A stretch of DNA of 64,000 nt from Psococerastis gibbosa (taxonomy: Eukaryota > Arthropoda > Insecta > Psocodea > Psocidae): contig OZ020487.1 of assembly GCA_963971405.1 (NCBI GenBank), forward strand, positions 42,257,039 through 42,321,038, written 5' to 3'. The notes beneath the pieces are model-generated. The model ran no database searches and had not been told where the DNA came from. It saw nothing but the letters and a program-made list of their open reading frames with translations. The position numbers and the translations under genes were made by a program. Below, in pieces: positions 48,813-62,300 of the stretch (the first letter of the stretch is position 1; every line of letters starts with the position of its first letter).

Positions 48813-49347
48813 CAGGGGTGGCCAGCTTCCACGTAACACTATTTTAACTTAGTAAAATCAGGCATGAGGGACTAGCCCACTAAATTTCTCGTTCGACACG
48901 TATTATTACAACGTTATAATTACGTAAGGTATGGCACATGACTATAAAGCCCTCCTTGACACCATGTATCGTTAGAAGTTAGGGGTAGCCAAAAATATTG
49001 CTTTCTCCCATTAGTCACAAAATGTAAGAATGCTCCACTGTTTACAAAATTATGAAAGCAGCGTTAATTACAATTTTCATGTAATTCTTGCTTAGATGAA
49101 ACCGCTAGCCTAATTTTGTTTATCGGCCAGGGCGACAATATATACATTTACAAACTGCAAACTACATTAACACCACCAGAATCAGCATAGTTATTGTTTA
49201 ACAAAAGAACTCTTATCCCTATGTATAATGACTGTGGCAATATCTTTTCAGATTGGGACGGAGTGAGGTTATTTTAAGTTGGCTTAACATTTGCAGTGGG
49301 TTGAGAACTGGATCGGCCACTGGTTCGTGACATTTTGGCCACCCCTG
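48813..49347. mobile_element. hAT-like element with CAGGGGTGGCC ends
   Basis: CAGGGGTGGCCAG at the left and TTGGCCACCCCTG at the right, 535 bp apart. The target duplication is not clear and the interior has no long frame. Confidence 0.6.
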
Positions 49348-49520
49348 GATGAGGTGTGATTTCTAACGGTGGTAAGTATCAAGCAAGGCTTTAGTGGAGT
49401 ATGGCAATTACCGGATAAATTTGAATTTTCACTAAAAAGAGGTTATTGCAACGATAGTAAGGAACCTATCGGTAAAATTAGAGTACAGCATGGGTGACTT
49501 AAAATAATAAGTTTATTGAT

Positions 49521-50879
49521 TTACTTAGCATGACCAGCCTTCCTCATTTGCGTCAGAATGTTGCTCAACTCTTCACGCTTCCTCTTGGCCCGGATGTGTG
49601 TGCCCAACTGAAACAAAGCGAGAAACCAAAAATTACTATGGCATAAGTTAAAAGTTATAGGTAACAAAATTCATAAAACTCGCCAAAAACATGAAAGAAG
49701 AGCAACCATTATATTCAATAAATATAAGTTTTAGGGTATTTTTTGGTCGGAAATTCTGTATACCATAAGGTTCTATATTGGGCCCCCATTGTATCTTGCT
49801 TATGTTAATTCCATCGAAGAAACTGCAGTTTCCAGTATCGTGTGTACGTGTAAAATTACCAGGGGCTTTAAAAACAACTATATTGTACGCAGATGATACC
49901 ACTACCGTAACAGCTGCTGACAAAATTGAAGACTGTGTTACTCTATAATTACCAAGGCTTTTACGGCCGGAGTTACGTGACGAAGCAGTAGAATCAGGGA
50001 TGATAGGCCGTGGTCGTTCAGAAAGCGTACTTCCAAAATAGATACAATCATAGAAGTCTACACAGTTCCACTGAAATGTTGACGAAACGTTTGGAAGTAC
50101 GCTTTCAGAACAACCACGGCGTATCATCCCGGATTCTACTGCTTCGTTTGTTACTCTCTTAGAAAGTACTTTAATAAGTCGGACGTGTTAATTCCAAAGT
50201 GTAGGCTTGCTAGTAAATGCAGCAAAACCGTATCAATTAGATCTCTAAGATGTGGCAGTAAAGTCTACAACCCTATTATAGCGATTTGGGATTAACACAC
50301 AATTTCTTTTTTTTAATACCGCATTGGTCACGTGACTGTGTCCAAATGTGTCATAAATAAAAACCTGGCCATTAGGGCTTCTATTATTTTATCTTTAGGT
50401 CAATGTATGGCAACCTTAGTAATGAACTTGCTATTTAAAACAGTTCAATGTGGAATTGCCAGGTTCGCTATACCCTCTCGGGAAACAGATACAATCATTA
50501 ACATATTGCATCCGTCACAAAAAGAGGGAAAATACTAATGGGATAGTGCTAATACTCATAGAAAGTTAAATCTCTTACGCCATTCCTATCTAAATATTGA
50601 ATATTTTTGGATAAAAGTACTTACTCTTCGCTTTAAGAATTTAAGAGCTCGCTTATCCTTGGAAACCTTCAACAATTCCATAGCCCTCTTTTCGTAGGGA
50701 GCATGTCCAACAACTTCACGAATGAGGTCACGAATAAATTTCCCATGTTTAGTTTGCTTGCCCTTGGTACGCGAAGGCTTGTATTTATGTGTTTTATCGG
50801 TCTTTGTCTTACTGACGCGGATCTTGGTTGTCCTATGGCCTTTATGCAGGCCAACGGCCATCTCATAGCGGGGCGCCAT
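49521..50879 (-). CDS. RpL36: 60S ribosomal protein L36, 2 coding exons, 113 aa
   Basis: Coding exons are 50879-50625 (85 codons, ending KRR) and 49607-49521 (28 codons plus TAA). The protein has the L36e hallmarks [50 protein letters not shown] (here EKRAMELL) and [15 protein letters not shown]. It is a component of the large ribosomal subunit. The insert [17 protein letters not shown] makes it slightly longer than the vertebrate protein. The ATG falls directly after a TTTTAG acceptor, so the leader is in a separate upstream exon. The single coding intron (49608-50624) holds a reverse-transcriptase fragment and an inverted repeat. Confidence 0.95.
49755..49955 (+). pseudogene. Reverse-transcriptase fragment in the RpL36 intron
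   Basis: Plus-strand readings [20 protein letters not shown] and [20 protein letters not shown] match the RT blocks QGSxLGPLLF and YADDT of non-LTR elements. A stop follows. Confidence 0.75.
49960..50155. repeat. Inverted repeat in the RpL36 intron
   Basis: CGAAGCAGTAGAATC...GGATGATAGGCCGTGGTCGTTC...CGTACTTCC and its inverse (GGAAGTACGCTTTCAGAAC...CGTATCATCCCGGATTCTAC) are separated by about 55 bp. Confidence 0.8.
50265..50540. mobile_element. MITE related to 40238-40605
   Basis: GCGATTTGGGATTAACACAC and AATACCGCATTGGTCACGTGAC are shared with the copies near 40238 and 58060. The right end is degenerate. Confidence 0.5.
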
Positions 50880-51376
50880 CTAAAACAACAATAGCCAACA
50901 GCAATTAATGAAAGATATATTAAAATTGGAATGCACCGAGGGCATTGCCAGTAAATGACGAACTACTAACTAATATCACATCTTGTATAATATAATCATC
51001 TAGTCATTACCCCCCAAATAGGCTACCTATTGTAAGCACTACAGCTATCGAGCTGGAGAAATGGAGGATGCAATTGACACGACTCTTCAAACACAACGAA
51101 CGCTAAATTGAATGTTAAGCATATATAAAATTCATCTTTTAAATATAAATTGAGCTGTTAACCGGCCAATCACGTCAAACTATTAGCGTTATTTGTTTGA
51201 TAACCTGGGTCAAGTATAATAACCAAAATGTTTCACACCGGCCAAAATTGCTAGAAAATCCCGCTAAATCCAAACCTCAAATTAATTAAAATTGAACAGC
51301 ACTAATTAAGTGCAAATTTGCTGGAGGATTTACAAGATAATAGAGGAAATTTTATTAAAAAATATACACACCTTCT

Positions 51377-51430
51377 CAAGATGGCTTCGTAAACAACTAA
51401 TATGGCCGACAATATTCTAATTCTAAAACC
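51377..51430 (-). other. Candidate noncoding first exon of RpL36
   Basis: On the minus strand the sequence GAAGCCATCTTGAGAAG is followed by a GTGTGTAT donor at about 51376. It lies about 500 bp upstream of the coding exon, whose ATG abuts an acceptor. There is no ATG in the nearby leader. Ribosomal-protein genes often have such short 5' exons. The transcription start cannot be fixed from sequence alone. Confidence 0.35.
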
Positions 51431-51707
51431 ACGAAACCACGTCTAACTAAACAGTGTATTTTAGAATAAAGATGCGCCAATTTTGAATTTAATTAGTATC
51501 AAGCATTTCAGATAGATATTTTAAAAATTAAGTTGGTTCATTACAAGTCAATATTATCATTTCAGCCCTTCATTAGGAGTTCGAGAAGTATTTACACTCA
51601 CAGCCCTGCCATAAATGGGAATGTGTCCATCTACTATAGTAACAAAATTTTGCTTTTGCCTATCAGACTGCTTGTTATTTAAGGCGCGGTTTCCACTTTC
51701 CACCGAC

Positions 51708-51873
51708 CTGCAGCCTGATCGAGGCGATTATAATACCGGGGTTAAATAAATACCCTAGGATTATAACTGTAAACAAACAAATTTTGAATAGAACTTTCCA
51801 TTATAAAATTATCTTGTTACATTTTTAATACCAGGGGATTAAATAAATACCGGTATTATACCAGGCTGCTGCT
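51708..51873. repeat. MITE-like repeat with CAGCCTG ends
   Basis: CAGCCTGATCGAGGCGATTATAATACCGGGG and ATACCGGTATTATACCAGGCTG are loosely inverted. The interior AATAGAACTTTCCATTATAAAATTATCTTG recurs near 8335. Confidence 0.6.
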
Positions 51874-51894
51874 AGTGCTAAATACAAATACGGT

Positions 51895-52240
51895 GACGTG
51901 GTAACAGACATTCAAGACTTAGGCGGGGTTTCCACCAACCTCGCATTGCAGAATGCAAATGACATTGACGGAAATTTGAATTTTTATTTTTATAGAAATC
52001 TATTAAAATGTTTGTACTTAACATATCCCATGACGCCATTTTTTAATTTTAGTTTGTGATTTTACTCTATGATCATTGTTCAATTTTAACTGTGGCATAG
52101 AGTAAAGCAAAAATTTCCGTCAATGTCATTTGTATTCTGCAATGAGAGGTCGGTGGAAACTCCGCCTAAGTCTTGAATGTCTATTACCACGTCATCGTAT
52201 TTGTATTTAGCACTAGCAGGTCGGTGAAAACCGCGCCTTA
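51895..52240. mobile_element. Palindromic MITE, family A (copy 5)
   Basis: GTGACGTGGTAACAGACATTCAAGACTTA, GGCGGGGTTTCCACC and the shared core, then the inverted arms. The outermost arm differs (CTAGTGCTAAATACAAATAC). Confidence 0.8.
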
Positions 52241-52244
52241 AGAT

Positions 52245-52969
52245 TAGACTGATTAGAGGGTTGAACAAACATCTAATGACGAAATAATTGGTAACCTCAA
52301 GGCACGGTGTCTCTTGGCGCTTTAATGCCCAAAATTAATTTAAAAAAACTTCCCATCCCTTTTATTTTACCGTAATTTATCTACTAATCTGCTGCCCTAT
52401 TCCACGTAATCTGCATGAGAATGTCCTGATCTGACCCAGAGTGCATATTCTTTAACTTTAGTAGGGGATTTCACTTTAAATAAAGATCCGAATATGTATT
52501 TCTTACTCATAAGATTTAAATTAAACGAGTACGGACTTAGCCTACAGGTGTCAGGTTTGCTCCACACCCCAACTCTGCAGCAAGGATAGTGGTTACAAAG
52601 CCATTTTAAAATAGAATATCTAATGATAAAGATAGGGCCTACCTAGCATTAGTTACAGTAAGAATCAATCTCGATTATGCCAAGCTAGTAGGACCTGATT
52701 GAGGTCGATATCAGTATATCAGAAGAGTGGGACTGGTACCAGAGGAAGTGTTTAATAATTAGAAGTGCAGAGACAGGAGAGTATAGGAGGCTCACATTTA
52801 TAACATCCGGGCAATGGGAGCTTATTTTTGACTATTATTATTATAGGCCTATCTTTACGGGTCATGCCCATTTTTTATTTTTAACATAAAACTATATTTT
52901 ACTTGTAATAAAAATTAAGAAATCTAAAAATATAGTATAATATAGATGATGACAGTATCAAGTTGCTTT
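52245..52969. other. Intergenic, RpL36 to AKAP17A-like
   Basis: AT-rich with no recognised gene or repeat. Confidence 0.4.
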
Positions 52970-53190
52970 TATAAATAAATAATAATAATTTGTTTTGTTC
53001 TATTACTAAGCCAACCTAGCGGAGTTAAGGCTATAGAGCCTTCTCTTGCACTCGACTAGGAAGACCCGGGACCGCGTTCTTTACATGCCCTCCGAAGCAT
53101 GGCCAGAAAATGTAGCCAGTGTGGGACTCGAACCAACAACCGTTCGGGTGAAAGTCGGAGTCTTTACAACTACTCTACAGGTCCTGACTG
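52970..53190 (-). repeat. tRNA-derived SINE, family A (copy 2)
   Basis: On the minus strand, CTGTAGAGTAGTTGTAAAGAC (A-box-like) and GTTGGTTCGAGTCCCACAC (B box) lead into a CTAGCGGAGTT-type body and an ATTTATT tail. Lies just beyond the 3' end of the AKAP17A-like gene. Confidence 0.8.
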
Positions 53191-53360
53191 AACTATTTTT
53201 TACAGAACCTCCCTCTACTTCTCTCGAAGTGAATCTCTATTGTTCTGTTTTTTTAGCTATCTTCCTCATTATTGTGTCTATTTGGGATTACGTTCCGGGA
53301 GTCTCTTTCTACATCAGTAAAGTAACAATATGTAATTAATCATGACAATAGTAATGAAGA

Positions 53361-56300
53361 TCATTTGGGACTATCCTTGTTCGAAGACTTCTTTTTGTGT
53401 TTTCTACTGCCATGCGACTTTTCTTTTTGCTTCTTTTCCTTTTTTTTCTTTGCTTTTAACTCTATCGTTTCTTCCTTCTCAGCCCTATCCTCCTTACTTT
53501 TTGCTACATTTTTAGAACTCGAATTTACTTGTGTAACTAGCGCTGAGCTTATTGTATGCGATTGCCGCTCTCGGGTGTTGCTAGTTTGTTCGCGGCGATC
53601 GTTCAAGCCTCTAGATCGAGATCGACAGTCCGGCGACTCCTTCGACACCGATCTCCTGGATCTTCTTTCTGACTCTTTCTCCATACTCTTGCGGCGATTG
53701 TTTATGTTTCTTCTTGAGGACTGTTCCCGAGATCTACCGGGTACTTCCGGTCTAGTCACATAACTGCGAACTTCAAAAGGGTAAGATGGAAACTGCCTAT
53801 CATACCCGCTGTAATTGCCGCCTCTGCCGTACTCTCTGTCACTAGGTACCCAGTTTGGATCTCCCAGTGGCTTCGCTTTTCGCTCAGGAGACCCTCTTGT
53901 CCAGTCTTCGGAGCCACTAAGTGATAAAGACAATTCTAACTCAGACTCATCGATTTTTTTTTGCTTTTGGTTACTCTTTCCTGCTTTAGTTTTTCCACTC
54001 CAGTCCTCTTTCCTGTTCTTTTCCACATTTTCAATTTCTTGAGGTTCGCTGCAATGAGGACGTTCACGAATCTTTTCAGGGGATTTTGGTTCTTTATTAA
54101 CCTCAAAATTTTTTTCTGGCTCCTCCTTCGAGCGAGATTTCGATCTGCCTTTTGCTTCTGATTTCGATTTTGAACGCGATCGATCCCGGCCCTTTGACCG
54201 CGAGTGTGAACGATCCCGACTCTTTGACTTCGAGTGTGACTGTCGACGACTCTTCGATCTTGAATGCGATCGTCGACGACTGTTTGACCTCGAACGTGAC
54301 CGGTGCCGACTTTTTGACTTCGAATGCGATCGTCGTCGACTCTTCGACCTCGAGCGTGAGCGTCGCCGGCTCTTTGACCTAGATCGTGACCGATGCCCGC
54401 TTTTCGATCCCGAACGACTCCTTGACCCACGTTTGGATCGTGACCGCGACGATCGTGATCTAGACGACTTCGAGTAGGATCTGCCACGTGAACGTGACCG
54501 GCTCAGCACTTTGCGGCAAACAACACGGTCGCTTGACTGAGAACGGGGACGCTCCAACTTTTCATCTTCCCCTTTGGTCAGCTTGTGAAAATATCTGGAA
54601 CAAGAAGAATTTGTTGAGGGAAACTCAGACTAGGAATCCTTTAATTTAGGCAAATGTCTTTTACGGGGAATCGATCTAATTTTAAAAACAGCAATTTGAT
54701 TGACTGAGTTGGGTGGCCATGTTAATAGTTTGATGTTGATTGTATTGGGATTAAGGCGAGAACCTCACACTCACGTTCGGTCACAATTACGGAATCGTTG
54801 ATTGACTGTGCCTTGGATGATCATCCAGCTAGTCTGACCGGAGTACCGCCACTAATCATGTTTTATGCAAAGCCGATTTCCACTGGAAATATAGATCCCA
54901 GCTGCATCAAATATATCCAATTAATTAGCAGAAATACCTGTACCTATGCATAATAGCCTCCTTATTGACTTTGTAAAACTTACTGTCGCTCATAAATAAA
55001 TAAATATTGACTTTTTTTGTTGTTCTATCACTAAGCCAACCTAGCGGAGTTAGGGCTATAAGCCCTCTCTTACACTCAACTAGGAAAGCCCGGGACCGCC
55101 TGCTTTACATGCCCCCCAAAGCATGGCCAGAAAATGTAGCAAGTGTGGGACTCGTGCTAACAACCTTTCCGGTGAAAGTCAGAATCCGCTCCACTACTCC
55201 TATGTCCTGGCTCATGGTAAAAATTAAAATTCTTAATACAGTTTTACATTAAATACAATATGTAGGCCTATATGTCGTGGCCATACCGTAGATTTGCTCA
55301 CTTAATGAAATGTTTAACTACCTATCATGATCAATGATAAGAAATCGTTTCTTGATGTGGGCAACTAAACGCGGTTACGTCATGAAATGGTCAAGATTAT
55401 TAATTGAGTTGCCTATTAGCAGAAGCAATCCTCTCCATTTTTTTCAGTTTTGAGATATTCGCGCAATTTTTTTTATTTTTCAATACTCTATCCGATGAAT
55501 CAGATATTGAGACGCAAAAGCAATTCTAATACTGTTAAAATTAGCTTTAAAACTGTAATGTTATACCTCATGGCGTTGCGGCGCAGCAGTTTTTTGCGGT
55601 TTCTGAAAAATAGACCTGGGTGGAGAGGATTGCTTTTGCTAATAGGCAACTCAATTGATGACATCGTAAAATAGTTGCATTCATTGGCAGTAGAGGCGCT
55701 GCAAGCATAGGGACACCCTTTTATATGATCCGGCCAAATGTATGACAAAATCATGAAATGTTGACGATTGAATGATTTGGTCAAATTAAGTTGCCCACAT
55801 GAGCAAATCTACGTGCAGCCTTCCCAAAATTACCACCCCACGCTCCTGTATGAGATTAACCTTTAAATATAAATAAATAAATAAAATAAAGAATGCTTAG
55901 GAAAGATTTCTTCTCTTTGTCCTGACATTTTTAAATCCAGAAATTGTTTGAAGTTCCAAATCCGCTTACCTATAGTACTGCTCATTGATGGACTGCATGT
56001 AGAACGAGTTCATGGGCACATTGGGATTAGGCGTTGGTCCAAAGCTACCCCTGTGCGGTTGCCACCCTCGGTAGGGTCCTCCAGGGCGGCGGGAGGCCCG
56101 GCGCATAAACCGCGGATTGTAATAGTCTGAATAACCCACCCAAGGATGCGTCGCAGTCATGCCTTCAGGCGGGGCATTGGCCTCGTAACCGCGCCACGTG
56201 TCCTTTTTTACTGAAACGCAATATATATCAATTAGACTAACTATGGGGTACCACCATTCCTTCAATAGAATAGAATTGAGTTAAGAAAAATCATGGTATG

Positions 56301-59300
56301 TTGACTGAGGCCCACTGTGCAATTGTTAAACGTCCAACAGTAATCTTACAAATCATACAATATACAGTATATGAAAAATATGCCTAAAAATGTGTCTCAC
56401 TAATTAGTAAGAGCCTAAGCCGGGAAAGTCAAGGGCGGTGCGGGCTTAACGCGCAATCTCGATGTGTGGTAAATCGTTGGCGCTTTTACAAATGTCTCAG
56501 CTTCAGAAAACCCGGAGTATGGCTCACTTGCGCAAAACAGTTACCATTTGCAAGATGACTGTTGATCGAGCAACACTGGTCCAGTACTATGCCTCCATCA
56601 ACTTACAGTGATTTTTTTGCTGTGATGTATGGCTCATTTCAGCCTAGATTTACTATAATATTACTCGTGTTTGGAAGCTTCTTATTTGGGCCCATTAATA
56701 TACATACCTGGTTCTTTTTCCTTTTCATCACTGGAAGCACCTAGATTGGAGTATTTAGAAGTGGCACTAGAATCGCTAGACACATCTTCAATATCATCTG
56801 CTCCCGATTTCTTCTCTGTTGCAGGTGGGGGTTGCCACTGACTAGAAACAAACGTGCAAAGCATGATAAAAAGCATGAATAAAATGAACCACCTATCATT
56901 GTTTCGACTGTATAAAAATTCTGTAAATTAAAATTTGCATTTTATACTAGGGAAACTATAATCTAAAAACTACATTTGTCTTTTGATTAGGTATAACACT
57001 GTTGAAAGACAAATTGAAAGTTTACACAACATTTAGCTTAACATAAATTAATTTTAGTCTAAACGTATTTATAAAAAATAACGACATAAGTCGTATTCTA
57101 AGGGCATGCATTAAACAACTGAAATTTATTCATTCTATCTGATTTCTGTAACCTAGCAACTTTTTTAGTAACTGGCTTTTAAACCCCCGAACTTTTGACT
57201 ACGATCTGATTTCCTTATTTAGGGAGTTCTACTGGCAGCAGACTTTTACAACAACAAAAAGCACTACAATATAAAGCTGTGTTTTTTCATGGCATCCGCA
57301 ATATAAGTCAATTTCTTTGGGATGGTTTTGGTCGTTATAAAGACTAGCACTATTCAAAATCTTATGTAATAGTAAAAGTGAACGGAAACTTCTTTCACCC
57401 AATTTAAGCCTGAGACCTGGAGTAGTGATGTGATCTCGCAGTTTCACATTATACATAAATCGCATGCAAGAGTTGTGCGCTTATTAGATCAACTTCATTA
57501 CAATTACTGTATATATGTATGTACTAGTATAAAGTATATAAACGTTTGGATCAGATTTCACATTATAGCAACTGAGAGTTGAAATTTTAGGCACTATGGG
57601 GCGTGCAAGGATTAAAAAAACGTTTCTTTTGGTATGATCATGCCAAGTAAGTTTAGCGATAAACCTATTTTCATCCAATTAAATGCAATTTATTAATGTT
57701 TTTCATGATCCTTCAATATGAAGAACAGACGAACAAGTGTTTGAATTTGGCGGGAACGCTGCGAGGGCTGCGGGCGGATAAATGCATTTCTGTCCACTTA
57801 GTAGAAGACGGGCCTCAATCTCAATTTATAATGAGCTGGTATGTCTATGTAACTTCAACGTCTATGATCAACATACCTATTCACGTGTGGGGGCCACCAA
57901 CCCCCATGGTAACCACCCCTGTATAAGCAAGGACCTCGAAATGGTCGTCTGGGAAAATATCGACCGCGAAAACCTCCACGATGACCCCACTCGCCGTAGC
58001 CTCCATAGCCTGCAAGAAATTCACACCTTTTATGGATTGCACAACTGCAGCCCAATCATGGCGATTTGGGATTATTATATTACCGGGGTCTATTCAATTG
58101 TTTTAAACAAAAAAATGAGAGGAAATTCAAATTGATAATTTTTTGATTAATTTGATAATAATTTGATTAATATTTTTGGTGACTTTTCAATGTTTTCTCC
58201 TTTAATTAAACATTAATTAAAATTCTTATTATACATCAAAATTCTACCTGTACATTTTAATGTTAATTATTTTAACCTTCAATTATTAAACAATGCAACC
58301 ATTCTCTTGTATTGTAATCATTTATTAATTTGAATTTCCGGCGCATATTTAGCACCTTACTACGGCGGTATAAAGCTCTTAATTAATCTAAATGCTATTT
58401 GAACACCTAAAAATCCAAAATATACAAACTGTGCATCGTGCGATTGTCTCTTACACACAAAACACTTAAAAACCAAAGCGGGGCTGTAGACTGTTATCAA
58501 TATGGCGGCTAGTGGGCCTGCACAAGATAAGTACTCAATTTTACAGGGTGAAGGGCCTGCATAAGCTAAGTCATGAGTTTTGACCGGATCCAGGTATTAC
58601 TTCTGCTATGCTGCAATCAGAGCAATGTTTGTTTCAGGCTTCCGATATTTTTAAAATTGGTACTTATCTCGGATAGTTGGCTTATGGTTAACAGGAGCCC
58701 CGTAAGGTAGCTTTGTTATAGCTCCTGCTATTCCAGTTAATACATTTCTTTTATGCATTCTCTTAATCGTACGAGAAGAAGGCTTTTAATTAAAGTTAAA
58801 AACAATTGAAGTTCATTGGTAATTGCTAATGGCGGGAAAATACTTTAAGACTTACAATTTCTATTCAAAATACTCACCGCCATGATTGTAGGGCTCATAA
58901 TTGTAATCATAACCCCCAGTGCCGTATTCATAGTGTTCCGGCTGCGCCTGAATCTCAGTGCCATCCTTGTTTATCACAGTCCGCATGCTCTTTCCTTCAA
59001 TAGTTTTCCTCAGCTTTTCCCGCCTTTCCTCCATTTGTTGCTCCTGCGCCGACTTGATCTTATTCACCAGTTTCTTCCGCAACTGTTTCTCCTTCAACAT
59101 CAATTTATCCCGTCTCCGCAGTTCTTTATCATCTTTCTTCCTTTGCTTCACTTCATTTTTCTTCTTAACCTTACTCAAATGACTGTCCAACTCGTGTTCC
59201 TTTTGTTTCGTCACTTCCTTCTGTTTCTCGACCTTCACTCGTTCACACAACTCGTCCAAAAGTCTTATACTCTCGAGTTTACGCTGTGCCATGAGCAGTT

Positions 59301-62300
59301 TTCTCTCTTCTATGGCTATTTTAATGTTCATCTGCTCGGCTTCTCGTTTTTTCAGCTTTTTAAGTATCCGTTGCTTTCGTTTCTCTTCCCGCTCTTTACG
59401 TCTTTCTCCTTTCAGTCGCTTCTCTTCCACCTTCTTCCGCCTAAAGTAAATATGACTGTATTACAATATTTATTGGTAAGGGTTGCTTTTAAAAATAAAT
59501 AAATGCCAATGGTGTAATATTATTTAAAAAAGATTTACATTGCCTGTTGTGTTAGTAGTGATCAGAGCTCTGAATGGAAGAGCAATGAGTCAATCGTCCA
59601 GAAACGATCAGACCTTCTCAGGACTAACCCTGATGTTGGGAGTAGCACCCACTCCCGCAACGTCACCCCCTTCCCCTGACATCGGGCTCCACCATAACTG
59701 TGTTAGCAGACCTAGAGGCCCCTTTCTCAAATGACTACTAATACTACAGGCAATGTAAGTCAAACTAACCCTTTGTTAAATAGTACCTATTATAATACGT
59801 TGTGCAAAAAGTAACATTGGTACAGCACATGGGTGATAAATAATAAATAAATAAATAAGGACTTTTTATTCTATTACTAAGCCAACCTAGCGGAGTTAGG
59901 GCTATAAAGCCCTCTCTTACACTCAACTAGGAAGGCCCGGGACCACCTGCTTTACATGCCCTCCGAAGCATGGCCAGAAAATGTAGCAAGTGTAGGACTC
60001 GAACCAACAACCTTTCGGGTGAAAGTTGGAGTCCGTACCACTACTCTACATGTCCTGGGTGATAAAAGGGTCGAGGAAGCCTAGTTGTAGGATATGGGCA
60101 ACAAAATTCGCCCAACCCTAATGGATACCTTATCTTACTTTCAGAGGAAATGCTACTGACTAAAACACCCACAAAAGATCAGTGTTTAATTTCTTTCCAT
60201 TCTTTTTTATTTTTATTTTTTATTTTTTTTAAAAGGTTAATCGCATACAAACAATTCACTGAACGTATCCGATTGACCTCTTCAGTCGCCTCACTAAGTT
60301 ACCTAATAGGTACTTGTGTCGAGTTACGACACGTCTCCGATCGCATGGCGTGTAGAGACTCGCACAAGTACAAGCACGCTACCACCTGGCCATCGAAGTC
60401 GACAGTATGATATATACACCTAACTATACTTACTGCTCAAGTTCCATTTCGTGTCTGACCGCCTCTTCTTCTTTTCTCTTCACTTCCTCGGTCTCCCGCT
60501 CTTTCGCCATCAGTTTGTCACGTTCCACAGCGCGTCGACGGACGGACATGTCGCTTAAATGCTTCGTCTTGTCGAAGTCCACCTGTTACGTAGAGTGTCG
60601 ACACTTCCAATGTATCATTTGCGTACACATTTCACAATCAACATAAACATTATCATTCGTTTCCATTGTGTATGCATGGTATATTTATTATACAAAAAAA
60701 CCTGAAGACAGGATGGGAAGGGCTGCTAGAAAATGAAACTTGAATCCACAGCCAACCGTTCAATTGAACAGTCAACCGTAGAATTAGTTTACTGACAAGT
60801 TCCTTAACTTGTAGCCAAACCTCAGTCGTTAGGTTATAGCAGACTCGTCTATTATAAAAACAGTTTAAAGCCCCCCACTATCCGTTATTTGTACAAAATA
60901 AAAATTCACAAGAAATATTTATTGCAAAGCTATCATTAAGGACTTCAGATAGCAGATTTTGTACTGAAGGGCGGATTCTATATTACGTCAGATAAAATAC
61001 TCTATATAGTTCACCACATGTTCACCTCATACCCAGCAAAGCAAAATTGTCGCATCAACTTTCCAATATCTTACTATTCCTTTTAACACTCACGGGTCTC
61101 TACGTTAGTCACTGTCCAAGACTGTGGACTGTCTTGGGGCTGCCTACATCGACCAGGTCAATCTGATTGACTTGACGTTGAAGGACATTACTGTCTTTCC
61201 TAACAAGTTTAAGCTGATGTTTCCAACATTAATTGGGAATCACCATAGTAGCACAAATTATTGTGAACCCAATAATTAAGCTATTCAAATAGCCCTAAGA
61301 CTAACGTCAGCTCAACTCTCTAAACAATAATACGAGTCACTTTAACCTTGGAAAAAGACTGTATTTATTTAAAAATTGAAAAAATAATGACAAAATATGC
61401 CATGAAACCCCATGGTAAAAAATAAGAAAGTTATAGTTTTGAGTAAGAAACATGCCACAAATTTCATAAAAATAGGGAAAAATTAAATTAAAAAACCCAT
61501 GTAGCTCAATATAAAACATGACCTCGATAAAAATGGTGGGGCACGCCGGGAGTTTATGGGACAGTTTGACGAAATTGTGAAGAATATCGGGGATCGTGTG
61601 CATACAGTGAACAATAGACCCTAACGTCCTAGGGAGCGTATTAGAAACCGCCCTAAAACAGATAGTAAGGGGAGTCTCATAACACCAACATCGTATGTGT
61701 AGTTAAAACAAAACTTACGATTTTTACTAAGAACCGAGTTTCCTCATCTTCTTCTTCTTCGGGTACAACCAACAAAAAAAGTGTGAATTTTTATTGACCA
61801 ATAATTCATTTGATTCTCACAGAATTCTGATTTTTGAAAATACGCGGATTAGTCCTATGAGCCCACTTATGCATAGCCACTTTCGGAGCAACAATAAAGC
61901 TTGCTGTTTAGCCCTCTGTGTACATAGGCTCTAATAAGCTGTAAAAATTTTCTTGCGAGGGAAATACATAGTTCTCTATATAGACACAAGGCACGACAGA
62001 AACCTTGCGTTTTATCGCCCTAAAATCGTTATTTGCATAAATGGAGAATATGGTGCACCGAATAAATTTGGAACCTTAAATATATTCTATTGTATATAAC
62101 TTAAATTATTGCTTTCATTACTCACAGTCATATCGTGAGCGTCATACCTTTATTGCAGCAGAAAAGGCTTTCTCGCCATCTTTAAAAACCATCTTCATTC
62201 CGCGGAGGGAATCCATAGCTTTAACGAAACAGATGTAATCCCGATATTGTATGTAGGCATCAAACATGGCGTCGGTTTCATGGGAGAAAGTTCGGATACC

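Noticed and set aside
53365-54382. Plus-strand open frames over the RS domain
   Set aside because: They are antisense shadows of the repetitive RS coding sequence, which is clearly the real frame.
58882-59502. A 206-aa plus-strand hydrophobic protein
   Set aside because: Antisense shadow of the Lys/Glu-rich coiled-coil exon; the minus strand matches AKAP17A residue by residue.
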